64,000 nucleotides of DNA from Streptomyces griseoruber (GCF_001514205.1 NZ_KQ948782.1:62001-126000); one strand, 5' to 3'. Shown: positions 45,701 through 53,863, numbered from the stretch's first letter. The notes: a model not told the origin generated them from the letters alone. A program made the numbers and translations.

Positions 45701-45844
45701 ACAACCGACCTGCTGGAACGCCCCCTGCCCGACCCGGCGAGCCATCAGGTCACCGACGGCGAGGTCCGCCTCGCCCTGCGCCCCTTCCAGATCCTCACCC
45801 TCCGCCTGCGCCGCTCGTCCGGCCCCGTTGTCAGTGGTGCCTGA
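42764..45844 (+). CDS. Alpha-mannosidase, family GH38
   Basis: The 1026-residue protein has no signal peptide and should act in the cytoplasm on imported sugars. The GH38 core begins around residue 268 with VSAVGHAHIDTAWLWPLRET, whose His and Asp bind zinc. D385 in WLPDTFGYN is the catalytic nucleophile, and LHQFHDILPGTSI carries another zinc ligand. An N-terminal beta domain (SWFKVSGTIPADWAGL) and a C-terminal beta-sandwich (to LTLRLRRSSG) match the type II/lysosomal layout. It removes alpha-linked mannose from N-glycan or mannan fragments, fitting growth on fungal or plant glycans. GGAGAAG precedes the ATG. It is the last gene of the ROK-controlled operon. Confidence 0.95.
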   Translation: MHNDRELTEQRLRRVLDERIRPAVHARSVPLRIEVWDVPGEPVPVREGLTAPYRPARTGDRWGPAWTTSWFKVSGTIPADWAGLPVEAVLDLGFATHSAGFSAEGLVYRADGTAVKALNPRNTWLPVTGSAAGGEEFTAYIEAAANPVVMHTAPGELTFGPTSVGGRAPWLGDPAADPGEPLYRLRRLDLAVVDRPVYELVQDLDVLDQLMRELSPDSPRRWQLLRAAEQALDAVDLQDVGGSAAAARAALAPALAAPAHASAHRVSAVGHAHIDTAWLWPLRETVRKVARTVSNVTQLMDDHPEFKFVMSQAQQLAWLKEHRPEVYARAQEKAKTGQFLPTGSLWVEPDTNISGGEALVRQFVHGKRFFLEEFGVETEEMWLPDTFGYNAALPQLMKLAGVRWFLTQKISWNTTNKFPHHTFWWEGIDGTRIFSHFPPVDSYNGELSGAEVAHSVRNFQDKAGSNSSLIPFGYGDGGGGPTREMLSRAARMEDLEGSARIAVEGPADFFPRAHAEYEAAGGAPVWSGELYLEFHRGTLTSQLATKQGNRRSEHLLREAELWAATAAVRHAHPYPYDALDRLWKTVLLHQFHDILPGTSIAWVHREAEETYAAVARELEDLIDAAQGSLADDGEGTLVFNAAPHARAGIAAFGAAPRTDDPAAPVRPRATDDGFVLDNGLVRVTVDHHGLITSAHDLTADREALAPGARANLLQLHQDFPNQWDAWDIDAFYRTSVRDLTEADSVTATEDGAVRVVRSFGASRIEQTLTLPAGSRRLLVDTVVDWHEREKLLKAAFPLDVRAAHSTAEIPFGHVERPTHTNTSWDAAKFEVCAHRFLHVGERDWGAALVNDSTYGHDITRDVRPDGGTTTTVRLSLLRSARFPDPDQDQGVHRLRYALLIGADLADAVREGYHLNLPERTRTGRTPVAPLVTVDHPGVVVEAVKLADDRSGDVVVRLFEAHGVRARATLTPGFPLVSAETTDLLERPLPDPASHQVTDGEVRLALRPFQILTLRLRRSSGPVVSGA

Positions 45845-45857
45845 CACACTCGGCCGC

Positions 45858-46406
45858 ATGACCGACACACCCGCACCGCTGCACTACGCACCCAGGTGGA
45901 GCGACGACGACCGCCCCGCCCCTCCGTACACGGGGGGCGAGCGGGAGACCCTGAGCGCGGTCCTGGACTGGCACCGGGCGACCTTCGCGCTCAAGTGCTC
46001 CGGCCTGACTCCGGAACAGCTCAACGACAGGGCGGTCCCGCCGTCCGCCCTGTCCCTGCACGGGCTCGTACGGCATCTGGCGGGCGCCGAGCGCTGGTGG
46101 TTCCGCATCCAGTTCGCCGGCGAGGACGTTCCCCTGCTCCACTACTCCGACGACGACCCCGACCAGGACTTCGACAGGCTCGACGGCGAGGTCACCGAGG
46201 ACTTCGCCGTCTGGCAGGAGGAGTGCGAGCGCTCCCGGCGGATCACCGGGGCCGCGGCCTCCCTGGAGGAGACCGGCATCCGCAGGAGCACCGGGGAGCC
46301 GATCTCCCTGCGGCGGATCCTCGTCGACATGATCGCGGAGTACGCCCGGCACAACGGCCACGCGGACCTCCTGCGCGAACGCCTCGACGGCTCCACGGGG
46401 CTGTGA
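45858..46406 (+). CDS. DinB/DUF664-family protein
   Basis: The 182-residue protein is a four-helix DinB-like (DUF664) protein: GERETLSAVLDWHRATFALKCSGLTPEQLNDRAVPPSALSLHGLVRHLAGAERWWF, then the late IAEYARHNGHADLLRE. The three His residues of the metal site are in DWHRA, GLVRHL and RHNGHAD. Members act as mycothiol-dependent or thiol-related transferases or are uncharacterised; this one sits in the actinomycete DUF664 subgroup. The ATG at 45858 is 13 bp after the GH38 stop. The next ORF overlaps its stop by 4 bp. Confidence 0.85.
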   Translation: MTDTPAPLHYAPRWSDDDRPAPPYTGGERETLSAVLDWHRATFALKCSGLTPEQLNDRAVPPSALSLHGLVRHLAGAERWWFRIQFAGEDVPLLHYSDDDPDQDFDRLDGEVTEDFAVWQEECERSRRITGAAASLEETGIRRSTGEPISLRRILVDMIAEYARHNGHADLLRERLDGSTGL

Positions 46407-46753
46407 TCACCTACGACGGCCCCGGCGACGTCGTCCTGCTGATCGACACGGAGGATCCCGCGGAGGCGGAGCGGCTGGCGCCGCGGCTGCGCCGGGCCGC
46501 CGAGCACCGTGCCGAACTGGAACGAAGAGCGGTCGAAGCCGTGGTGCGCCGCTTCAGCGTGGAGCCGCCGACGGCCGAGGACCTGGCGGAGGCGGCGGCC
46601 GACCTGGTGCTCAACACGATGGTGGTCGACGGGGACGGCGAGGTGGTCCTGCACTTCACGGATTCCTGCGGAAAGCATCTGCTGGACGGGTACTGGCCGG
46701 CCGTCCGCCTCGACGAGCGGGACGCGGTGGTGGACGTGACGGTCGAGGCCTGA
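46403..46753 (+). CDS. Hypothetical protein translationally coupled to the DinB-like gene
   Basis: The 116-residue product starts ITYDGPGDVVLLIDTEDPAEAERLAPRLRRAAEH and ends DSCGKHLLDGYWPAVRLDERDAVVDVTVEA. It has a strongly helical, charged middle (RAELERRAVEAVVRRF, AEDLAEAAADLVLNTMV) and terminal beta strands. I do not recognise a family; it resembles small DUF2262/DUF6985-type proteins in layout. The GTG start overlaps the TGA of the preceding gene (GTGA), so it is probably made together with the DinB-like protein. No signal peptide or membrane segment. Confidence 0.6.
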   Translation: MITYDGPGDVVLLIDTEDPAEAERLAPRLRRAAEHRAELERRAVEAVVRRFSVEPPTAEDLAEAAADLVLNTMVVDGDGEVVLHFTDSCGKHLLDGYWPAVRLDERDAVVDVTVEA

Positions 46754-46780
46754 GGCCGGGCACGCCGTAGGCTGGGGCGC

Positions 46781-47737
46781 GTGTCGTCCTCCCGCCTCCG
46801 ACGCGTCGCCGTCCTCGTGCTCGAAGGCGCCAAGCCGCTCGACGTCGGCATCCCCGCCCAGGTGTTCACGACCCGCGCCAGCATGCCGTACGAGGTCCGG
46901 GTGTGCGGGGCGGAACCCGGTCTGGTCACCGGTGGCGACGGGCTGTCGTACCACGTGGCGCACGGTCTGGAGGCCCTGGAGTGGGCCGAGATCGTCTTCC
47001 TCCCCGGCTACCGGTCCCCGGACCGCGAGGACCCGCCGCCGCGGGTCGTCGACGCACTGCGCGCCGCGCATGCCCGCGGCGCCCGGCTGGCCGCCATCTC
47101 GACCGGGGCCTTCGCGCTCGCCGCGACCGGTCTGCTCGACGGCAGACGCGCCACCACCCACTGGCACTACACCCGGGCCCTCGCCGCGAAACACCCGCTC
47201 GTGCGGGTCGACGAGAACGTCCTGTTCGTGGACGAGGGCAGCGTCCTCACCTCGGCCGGGGCCGCCTCGGGCATCGACCTGTGCCTGCACATCCTGCGCG
47301 GCGATCTCGGTGTCTCCGCCTCCAACCACGCCGCCCGGCGGCTGGTCGCGGCGCCCTACCGCAGCGGCGGCCAGGCCCAGTACGTACCGCGCAGCGTGCC
47401 GGAGCCCCTCGGCGAACGGTTCGCCGCCACCCGCGAATGGGCCCTGCACCACCTCGACGAACCCCTCACCCTGGACACCCTCGCCCGGCACGCGGCCGTC
47501 TCGCCGCGCACCCTCTCCCGCCGCTTCGTCGAGGACACCGGCTACACCCCGATGCAGTGGGTGATGCGCGCCCGGATCGACCGCGCCCGGGAACTGCTGG
47601 AACGCTCCGAGCGCGGTGTCGAGCAGATCGCCGGCGACGTCGGCCTCGGCACCGGCTCGAACCTGCGGCTGCACTTCCAGCAGATCCTCGGCACCACCCC
47701 CAGCGAGTACCGGCGCACCTTCACCCGGGGCGAGTAG
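46781..47737 (+). CDS. GlxA-type regulator (DJ-1/PfpI-like domain plus AraC HTH)
   Basis: The 318-residue protein has an N-terminal DJ-1/PfpI-like domain (RRVAVLVLEGAKPLDVGIPAQVF; LAAISTGAFALAATGLLDGRRATTHW, where the nucleophilic Cys position reads Thr) and a C-terminal AraC double helix-turn-helix (PLTLDTLARHAAVSPRTLSRRFVEDTGYTPMQWVMRARIDRAR, and VEQIAGDVGLGTGSNLRLHFQQILGTTPSEYRR). This is the GlxA layout; the enzyme-like domain serves as a sensor. The GTG at 46781 begins close to the fold start. Targets unknown. It lies between the coupled small genes and GAPDH. Confidence 0.9.
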   Translation: MSSSRLRRVAVLVLEGAKPLDVGIPAQVFTTRASMPYEVRVCGAEPGLVTGGDGLSYHVAHGLEALEWAEIVFLPGYRSPDREDPPPRVVDALRAAHARGARLAAISTGAFALAATGLLDGRRATTHWHYTRALAAKHPLVRVDENVLFVDEGSVLTSAGAASGIDLCLHILRGDLGVSASNHAARRLVAAPYRSGGQAQYVPRSVPEPLGERFAATREWALHHLDEPLTLDTLARHAAVSPRTLSRRFVEDTGYTPMQWVMRARIDRARELLERSERGVEQIAGDVGLGTGSNLRLHFQQILGTTPSEYRRTFTRGE

Positions 47738-47867
47738 CGGCGCCCTCCGCGGTGCCCTCCACAGCCTCCCGCGGCCTGGCGAGATCCTTGCGAACCATGG
47801 CGCTCACGCCGTGGCCACCGATGTCCGCCGCACGCGAGGCTGGGGGCGACTCGAAGGGACACGATTC

Positions 47868-48866
47868 ATGACTCGCATCGCCATCAACGGATTCGGCCGC
47901 ATCGGACGCAACGTGCTGCGCGCGCTGCTGGAGCGCGAGACCGACCTCGAGGTCGTCGCCGTCAACGACCTCACCGAGCCGACCGCCCTGGCCCGCCTCC
48001 TCGCCTTCGACTCGACGTCCGGCCGTCTCGGCCGCCCGGTCACCGTCGAGGACGGCGCGCTCGTCGTCGACGGCCACCGGATCCAGGTGCTCGCCGAGCG
48101 CGACCCGGCCCAGCTGCCGTGGGCCGCGCTCGACGTCGACCTCGTGCTGGAGGCGACCGGCCGCTTCACCTCCGCCAAGGCCGCCCGCGCCCACCTCGAC
48201 GCGGGTGCCCGCAAGGTCCTCGTCAGCGCGCCCTCCGACGGTGCCGACGTCACCCTCGCCTACGGCGTCAACACCGACGCCTACGACGCGGAACTGCACA
48301 CGATCGTCTCGAACGCCTCCTGCACGACCAACGCGCTCGCCCCGCTGGCCGCGGTGCTCGACGAGCTGGCCGGCATCGAGCACGGCTTCATGACGACCGT
48401 GCACGCCTACACCCAGGAGCAGAACCTCCAGGACGGCCCGCACCGCGACCCCCGCCGCGCCCGCGCCGCCGGCGTCAACATCGTGCCGACCACGACGGGC
48501 GCCGCCAAGGCGATCGGTCTGGTGCTGCCGAACCTCGACGGCAAGCTGTCCGGCGACTCGATCCGGGTGCCCGTCCCGGTCGGCTCGATCGTGGAGCTGA
48601 ACACCACCGTCGCCCGTGACGTGACGCGCGACGAGGTCCTCGCCGCCTACCGCACGGCCGCCGAGGGCCCCCTCGCGGGCATCCTCGAATACTCCGAGGA
48701 CCCGCTGGTCTCCTCCGACATCACGGGCAACCCGGCCTCGTCGATCTTCGACTCCGAGCTCACCCGTGTCGACGGCCGCCACATCAAGGTGGTCGCCTGG
48801 TACGACAACGAGTGGGGCTTCTCCAACCGGGTCATCGACACCCTGCGGCTGCTCGCCGCCCGCTGA
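47868..48866 (+). CDS. gap: Glyceraldehyde-3-phosphate dehydrogenase, type I
   Basis: The 332-residue enzyme has the NAD-binding start TRIAINGFGRIGRNVLRALLE, the catalytic Cys152 in SNASCTTNALAPL, TTVHAYTQEQNLQDGPH with the base His, and WYDNEWGFSNRVIDTL at the end. It oxidises glyceraldehyde 3-phosphate to 1,3-bisphosphoglycerate with NAD+. No pgk or tpi lies beside it, unlike the main glycolytic cluster of Streptomyces, so this is probably an extra copy. ATG 47868 has AAGGGA at a good distance. The GH3 gene converges 19 bp downstream. Confidence 0.93.
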   Translation: MTRIAINGFGRIGRNVLRALLERETDLEVVAVNDLTEPTALARLLAFDSTSGRLGRPVTVEDGALVVDGHRIQVLAERDPAQLPWAALDVDLVLEATGRFTSAKAARAHLDAGARKVLVSAPSDGADVTLAYGVNTDAYDAELHTIVSNASCTTNALAPLAAVLDELAGIEHGFMTTVHAYTQEQNLQDGPHRDPRRARAAGVNIVPTTTGAAKAIGLVLPNLDGKLSGDSIRVPVPVGSIVELNTTVARDVTRDEVLAAYRTAAEGPLAGILEYSEDPLVSSDITGNPASSIFDSELTRVDGRHIKVVAWYDNEWGFSNRVIDTLRLLAAR

Positions 48867-48885
48867 CCCCGCGGCCTTCCGTCCC

Positions 48886-50634
48886 CTACGGCACGTCGAT
48901 GCCGTGGCCGTAGGGGAAGACCGGGTCCTCGGTGTCGTTGGGCACGTCCGGGCGGGACGCCTCGACGGCCGCCATCGAGCGGGGCAGCTCGAAGGGCAGC
49001 CGGCCCTCGGCGCGGGAGAGGCCGAAGGCCACGTCCAGCAGGGCCGCGTCGGACGCGCCGTAGTCCGCGACCAGGGCCGCCGCGCGCTCCGCGATCTCGG
49101 GGAGCACGGCGGGCCGCTCCAGATTGACGCAGACCAGGGTGGGCACGGTGTCCAGGAGCCGCAGGATCTCCTTCAGCTCCTCCTCGGGGAACGCGAGCGA
49201 CCCCGCGTGGAAGAAGGACTCGAAGGCACCCGGACGCGGCTCGTACGGGGTGCGCAGCCGCAGCACGGCGACCTCCGCGTCGGCCGGGTCCGTGACGACA
49301 TTGCCGTAGGCCGCGGCCGCCTCCGCGCTCATGCCCCGGACATACAGGTCGGGGCGCCCCCGCAGGGGCAGCAGGCCGTTGCCGGTGAGGACGGTCAGCG
49401 AGCGCCGCTGGGCCGCCTCGCCCGCGGCCGTGAACTCGGCGGCGCCGACGATCTCCTCGGCGCGGTCGGGGTCGACGTACGGGTTCTCGAACAGCCCCAG
49501 CACGAACTTCTCGCGCAGCAGGCGTCGTACGGAGGCGTCGATCCGTTCCTCCGGGACGCGGCCGGAGCGCACCAGCTCCACGATCACCTCGGGGCACTGC
49601 TCCCCGCCGAACTGGTCGGTGCCCGCGTCCAGCGCCTTCGCCGCGCGCTCGGCGACGCTCAGGTGCTCGACGCCCCAGGCGCGGGCCTCGGCGGGCTCGC
49701 CCAGGATCTCGGCGTCGGTGAGCAGACCCCAGTCGGTGCAGATCACGCCGTCGAAGCCGAGACGTTCGCGCAGCAGCCCGGTCAGCACGTCCTTGTTGAA
49801 GCCGAACCCGACCTCCTCCCAGTCGGTGCCGACGGGCTGCCCGTAGTACGGCATCATCTGCGAGCACCCGGCCTCGATCGCGGCCCGGAACGGGGCCAGG
49901 TGGTACTCGCGCATCCCACCGGGGTACACCTGCTCCTTGCCGTGCGGGAAGTGCGGGTCCTCGCCGTCCTTCTGCGGGCCGCCGCCGGGGAAGTGCTTGA
50001 CCATGGCGGCCACGGACCGCGGGCCGAGCCGCGGCCCCTGGAGCCCCCGTACGTACGCCGCCACCAGCTCGCCGCTCAGCTCCGCGCCGGAGCCGAACGT
50101 GCCCGACTGGCGTGACCAGCGCGGCTCGGTGGCCAGGTCGATCTGAGGATGCAGCGCGACCCGGAAACCGACGGCCAGGTACTCGCGGCGGACGGTGTCC
50201 GCGAACCGCTCCACCAGCTCCGCGTCCCCGATCGCGGCCAGCCCCAGCGGTTCGGGCCAGGCCGAGAACGCCCCCGAGTTGAAGGAGGCGCCCGGGTTGT
50301 CGGTGAACGCGTGCCGGGGGTCGGTGGAGAGGGTGACCGGGATGCCGAGGCGGGTCGCCGCGGCGAGCTCCTGCATCCGGTTGGCCCAGCGGGCCATGGC
50401 GCCCGCGTCGCCCTGGCCCAGCAGGTTGAAGTGGGTCAGATGACGGCCCGTGACCAGCTCGGTCGTGCCGTACCGGAGGAACGGGCCGTCCTCGGCGAGA
50501 GCGCCGCCCGGCGCCATGCTCAGCATGGTGTGGAAGAGCTGGCCGGCCTTCTCCTCCAGGGTCATCCGGGCCAGCAGGTCCTCGACCCGCTGCTCGACGG
50601 GGAGGTTCGGATCGCGGTACGCGGGGGTGGTCAT
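48886..50634 (-). CDS. Intracellular GH3 beta-glycosidase
   Basis: The 582-residue protein is GH3: PAYRDPNLPVEQRVEDLLARMTLEEKAGQLF, then MVKHFPGGGPQKDGEDPHF (KH and substrate-binding region), GVICTDWGLLTDAEILG with the nucleophile Asp, and a second domain (LTVLTGNGLLPL to LPFELPRS) ending FPYGHGIDVP. No signal peptide is present and the FnIII-type third domain is lacking. Specificity could be beta-glucosidase or beta-xylosidase. The preceding MFS gene on the same strand ends 51 bp upstream, so it is likely that the transporter imports a disaccharide or glycoside that this enzyme hydrolyses inside. AAGGAAGAAG precedes the ATG. Confidence 0.9.
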   Translation of the reverse strand: MTTPAYRDPNLPVEQRVEDLLARMTLEEKAGQLFHTMLSMAPGGALAEDGPFLRYGTTELVTGRHLTHFNLLGQGDAGAMARWANRMQELAAATRLGIPVTLSTDPRHAFTDNPGASFNSGAFSAWPEPLGLAAIGDAELVERFADTVRREYLAVGFRVALHPQIDLATEPRWSRQSGTFGSGAELSGELVAAYVRGLQGPRLGPRSVAAMVKHFPGGGPQKDGEDPHFPHGKEQVYPGGMREYHLAPFRAAIEAGCSQMMPYYGQPVGTDWEEVGFGFNKDVLTGLLRERLGFDGVICTDWGLLTDAEILGEPAEARAWGVEHLSVAERAAKALDAGTDQFGGEQCPEVIVELVRSGRVPEERIDASVRRLLREKFVLGLFENPYVDPDRAEEIVGAAEFTAAGEAAQRRSLTVLTGNGLLPLRGRPDLYVRGMSAEAAAAYGNVVTDPADAEVAVLRLRTPYEPRPGAFESFFHAGSLAFPEEELKEILRLLDTVPTLVCVNLERPAVLPEIAERAAALVADYGASDAALLDVAFGLSRAEGRLPFELPRSMAAVEASRPDVPNDTEDPVFPYGHGIDVP

Positions 50635-50685
50635 CCGGGCTTCTTCCTTGGACGGGGGACGGTGCGGGACGGGGTCCGGGGTCGG

Positions 50686-52032
50686 CTACTTGACCGAGCG
50701 GATGAACTGGACGGCGAGCGCGCCCAGTACGGCGGCGACCGCGCCGAAGAGGAACAGCGCGCCGTAGTTCCCGCCGCCGCCGATCGCGAGGAAGGCGGGG
50801 GCGACGATGGGCACGAGGGACTGGGGGAGCGCGTTGCCGATGTTCAGCACGCCCATGTCCTTCGCGGACTCCTCGGGGTTGGGCAGCACCGCGGCGGCCA
50901 GCGCCATGTCGACGGAGAGATAGAGACCCTCGCCGAAGCCGAAGACGACCAGGGCGGCGACGTACATCCCGAAGCTCTGCGCGGTGGCGATCATCGCCAG
51001 GCTGACCGCCATGACCAGGGAGGACCCCAGCACATACGGCTTGCGGCGCCCGGAGCGGTCGGAGAGCTGACCGCCGAGGAGCGAGCCGGCGGCGATCGAC
51101 ACCACCATGGCGAGGGTGCCGACCAGGACCTTCCCGGTGACCGCCGTGTCGTCGTACCCGAGGCGGTCCATCAGGAAGTAGACCTGGTAGCTGGTCACAC
51201 AGGAGGCGCCCGTGAAGACCAGGAACCGGCCGGCGAAGTTCCAGGCGAAGTCGGGGTGCCGGCGCGGGTTCACCCAGAAGCTCCGCAGGAACTCCCGGAC
51301 GCCGTACGGCTCGAAGGCGCCGGCGCGGGCCGGCAGGTCCTTGATGACGACCGCGAGGCAGCCGACGGCGGCCAGGCCGATCACCCCGGGCACCAGGAAG
51401 GCCAGCGCCATCGAGCCGCTGAACACCTGGGCGAGCACCGAGCCGCCGATCATCGCGAGCGAGGTCGTGATGCCGATGAAGCCGGAGACCCGGGCCTGCT
51501 GCTGCGGCGGGATCAGATCGGGGACACAGGAGGTCAGGGCGGCCAGGGTGGCGTTGATGCCGAGCTGGGCGACGGCCCAGCCGGCCATCAGCACCGGCAC
51601 ACTGCCGCCGAGGGCGACGCCGAGCAGTCCGACGAGCCCGGCGGCCATACCGCCGACCAGCCAGGGGCGGCGGCGGCCGAAGCGGCTGGTGGTGCGGTCG
51701 GACAGGGCGCCGAAGACCGGGTTGCCGAGCATCGCGAGCAGTGCGCCGACACTGAGCACCTGCCCGAGGGCGGTGCCCCGGTCGGCCTCCGGCACGATCT
51801 GGCTCACCCGCAGGGCGAGGGTCACCATCACCGGCGTGAGCACGGCGAGGTAGGCGCCGAACTGGGCGAAGGCGAGGGCGAGGATCAGCTTGGGGGAGGC
51901 CTTGGGGGAGGCGTCGGCGGGGGTGACAGGGGCGACGGGCGTGACGGCGGTCGACGGGGGTCCCCCCGCGCGAGCGGATTCGGGCGTGGGGGCGGGTGAC
52001 TCGCCGAGCGGGGCGTCGTGGCTCAGGGCCAT
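50686..52032 (-). CDS. MFS sugar transporter paired with the GH3 glycosidase
   Basis: The 448-residue protein has a 48-residue Pro/Ala-rich cytoplasmic leader and 12 predicted helices. GALSDRTTSRFGRRRPWLVGGMAAG is the long motif A variant with RxGRRRPW found in sucrose/glycoside:H+ symporters of the GPH/SLC45 group, and GGQLSDRSGRRKPYVLG repeats it in the second half. This favours import of a glucoside rather than drug export. GGAGAG precedes the ATG at 52032. It is the first gene of a two-gene unit with the GH3 gene and is divergent from a TetR regulator, across an operator-like region. Confidence 0.85.
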   Translation of the reverse strand: MALSHDAPLGESPAPTPESARAGGPPSTAVTPVAPVTPADASPKASPKLILALAFAQFGAYLAVLTPVMVTLALRVSQIVPEADRGTALGQVLSVGALLAMLGNPVFGALSDRTTSRFGRRRPWLVGGMAAGLVGLLGVALGGSVPVLMAGWAVAQLGINATLAALTSCVPDLIPPQQQARVSGFIGITTSLAMIGGSVLAQVFSGSMALAFLVPGVIGLAAVGCLAVVIKDLPARAGAFEPYGVREFLRSFWVNPRRHPDFAWNFAGRFLVFTGASCVTSYQVYFLMDRLGYDDTAVTGKVLVGTLAMVVSIAAGSLLGGQLSDRSGRRKPYVLGSSLVMAVSLAMIATAQSFGMYVAALVVFGFGEGLYLSVDMALAAAVLPNPEESAKDMGVLNIGNALPQSLVPIVAPAFLAIGGGGNYGALFLFGAVAAVLGALAVQFIRSVK

Positions 52033-52119
52033 GGCGGCTCTCCATGGGGACGGGGGCGGCTTCTTCGCCGCACCGGCCTGATCAGGGAAGCAGCAAAACC
52101 GAGTGGGTACTAGGTTTTA

Positions 52120-52155
52120 TTCAAGTGGCCTGAATCACTTTGCACGTGGCTTGAA
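52120..52155. promoter_or_regulatory. Operator-like inverted repeats between MFS/GH3 and TetR genes
   Basis: TTCAAGTGGCCTGAA (52120-52134) is an imperfect palindrome, and ACGTGGCTTGAA (52144-52155) repeats its inverted half (GTGGC-TTGAA). TTCAAG at the left and CTTGAA at the right also pair. It lies in the A/T-richer part of the divergent gap. Binding by the adjacent TetR protein is inferred. Confidence 0.5.
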
Positions 52156-52246
52156 AAGTGGGGAAAGTTACTCGTGTAACCGGCGGTCCCGGACCTGTGC
52201 CCCGCATCATCAGGGAGCGGTCTGTGGGCGGGCTATGGTGACCGGC

Positions 52247-52897
52247 ATGGAGCAGAAGGAAAGCAGCAGGGCGGGCAAAGCCGCCGGCCGCGGAACATAC
52301 GCCGTCGGTGACGAGCGGCGGCTGCGCATTCTGGACGCCGCCGTCGAGCACTTCGCCCAGTGGGGCTTCCACGCCTCCTCCCTGGCCCGGATAGCCAAGG
52401 ACGTGGGCATCACCCAGGGAGGTCTGCTGCACCACTTCCGCAGCAAGGAGGACCTCCTCGTCCAGGTCCTGGAACGCACCGAGCAGCACGACAAGGAGAA
52501 GTTCTTCGACGAGGACTTCTCCACGGCCGCCGAGTGCTACGCGAACCTGGTCCGGCTCACCGAGTACAACGCCGCCCGGCTCGGCCGCACCCGCATGTTC
52601 AACGTCCTCGCGGCCGAGGCCGGCGACCCCGGGCACCCCGCCCACCCCTACTTCGTACGGCGCTACGCCGAACTCGTCGCCGTCATGTCGGCCTCCCTCC
52701 AACGCGCCGTGGACAGCGGCGAGTTGAAGGAGGGAACCGATGTCATCGAGGTGGCCGAGGAGACCGCCGCGGTGATGGACGGGCTGCAACTCCAGTGGGT
52801 CCTCGACCCCCGGCGCTTCGACATGGTCAGCCGCTTCCGCGCCTACGCCGACCGGCTGCTGCGCTCGATCACGGCGGAGGCGACGGGGCTGCCTTAG
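52247..52897 (+). CDS. TetR-family regulator divergent from the MFS/GH3 genes
   Basis: The 216-residue protein has the TetR DNA-binding domain (DERRLRILDAAVEHFAQWGFHASSLARIAKDVGITQGGLLHHFRSKEDLL) and a C-terminal domain with MFNVLAAEAGDPGHPAHPYFVRRYAELV, similar to regulators found beside GH3 and MFS genes in other actinomycetes. Ligand is probably a sugar-derived compound. ATG 52247 is used; ATG 52235 in the same frame is equally possible. Its stop overlaps the stop of the convergent PhzF gene by 4 bp. Confidence 0.88.
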   Translation: MEQKESSRAGKAAGRGTYAVGDERRLRILDAAVEHFAQWGFHASSLARIAKDVGITQGGLLHHFRSKEDLLVQVLERTEQHDKEKFFDEDFSTAAECYANLVRLTEYNAARLGRTRMFNVLAAEAGDPGHPAHPYFVRRYAELVAVMSASLQRAVDSGELKEGTDVIEVAEETAAVMDGLQLQWVLDPRRFDMVSRFRAYADRLLRSITAEATGLP

Positions 52898-53817
52898 CGC
52901 CCCGGCCCGGCCGGGGACAGGTCTTGGGCGATCGGCACCGCCCGGCCCGTCACCCGGGTCCGTTCGCGTTCCGGGTCCACGTCGATCAGCAGGTCGCTGG
53001 GGCGGCCCATGTCCTCTCCCTGGCGGATCGTGATCCTGGCCGGGGCGGTGACGAGCCCGAGCGCGCGGAGGTAACCGCCGAAGGCCGCGGCCGCCGCGCC
53101 GGTCGCCGGGTCCTCCACCACACCGCCGACGGGGAACGGATCACGGGCGTGGAAGCGCTCCGGCGACTCGCGCCACACCAGGTGGACGGTGGTCCAGCCG
53201 TGCCGCCGCATCACCTCGGCGAGAGCGTCGAAGTCGTAGTCGAGGTCCGCCAGGCGGGCCCGGGAGGCGGCGCCGAGCACCAGGTGGTCATTGCCGCCGA
53301 ACGCCACATGCGGCGGCAGCGCCGGGTCGAGATCGCCGGCCGCCCAGCCCAGGGCCGCGAGCGTCGCGTCCAGCTCGGCGCCGGAGGCGGGGCGGGAACG
53401 CGTCGGGACACTGGTGAGCGTGGCCAGCACCGCGCCGTCCTCGCCCACCCTGGTCGCCACCGGGATCTCACCGGCGGGGGTGTCCAGGACGATCTCACCG
53501 GGACCGAGCCGCCCGGCGAGGGCCACGGAGAGGGCGACGGTCGCGTGCCCGCAGAAGGCCACCTCGGCCAGCGGGCTGAAGTAGCGCACCCGGAACCGCC
53601 GCGCCACGTCGTCCCGCTCCGTGACGAAGGCCGTCTCCGAATAGCCGACCTCGGCGGCGACGGCCAGCATCTCCGCCGCGTCGAGCCCGGAGGCGTCCAG
53701 CACGATCCCGGCGGGATTCCCGCCCGCCGGATCGTGGGTGAAGGCCGCGTAGCGCAGGATCTCGCCGGTCGGCTCGGAGTGGTTCACGGGGCTCGTCCCG
53801 CTCGCGTCGGTGGTCAT
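52894..53817 (-). CDS. PhzF-family isomerase-like protein
   Basis: The 307-residue protein has the duplicated PhzF/diaminopimelate-epimerase fold: YAAFTHDPAGGNPAGIVLDA, SETAFVTERDD with the catalytic Glu region, RVRYFSPLAEVAFCGHATVALS, PVGGVVEDPATGAAAAAFGGYL, and ITIRQGEDMGRPS. PhzF isomerises dihydro-3-hydroxyanthranilate in phenazine synthesis, but most PhzF-like proteins are not in phenazine clusters, and no phz gene is here. It is cytosolic. ATG 53817 follows TGGGGAC. It is divergent from a LysR regulator with an inverted repeat between them, so the regulator probably controls it. Confidence 0.9.
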   Translation of the reverse strand: MTTDASGTSPVNHSEPTGEILRYAAFTHDPAGGNPAGIVLDASGLDAAEMLAVAAEVGYSETAFVTERDDVARRFRVRYFSPLAEVAFCGHATVALSVALAGRLGPGEIVLDTPAGEIPVATRVGEDGAVLATLTSVPTRSRPASGAELDATLAALGWAAGDLDPALPPHVAFGGNDHLVLGAASRARLADLDYDFDALAEVMRRHGWTTVHLVWRESPERFHARDPFPVGGVVEDPATGAAAAAFGGYLRALGLVTAPARITIRQGEDMGRPSDLLIDVDPERERTRVTGRAVPIAQDLSPAGPGR

Positions 53818-53863
53818 GTCCCCACGCTGCCATCCTCGGGCCCATCGGGTCCAACGATGAAGA

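Noticed and set aside
41651..45868. 1405-codon minus-strand frame opposite the permeases and GH38 gene
   Set aside because: The plus strand encodes unmistakable GH38 and permease proteins; the minus frame is Val/Gly/Glu-rich shadow sequence.
48647..52045. 1132-codon minus-strand frame across GH3 and MFS genes
   Set aside because: It runs in a different frame through two real genes and is Arg/Pro-rich; no family similarity.
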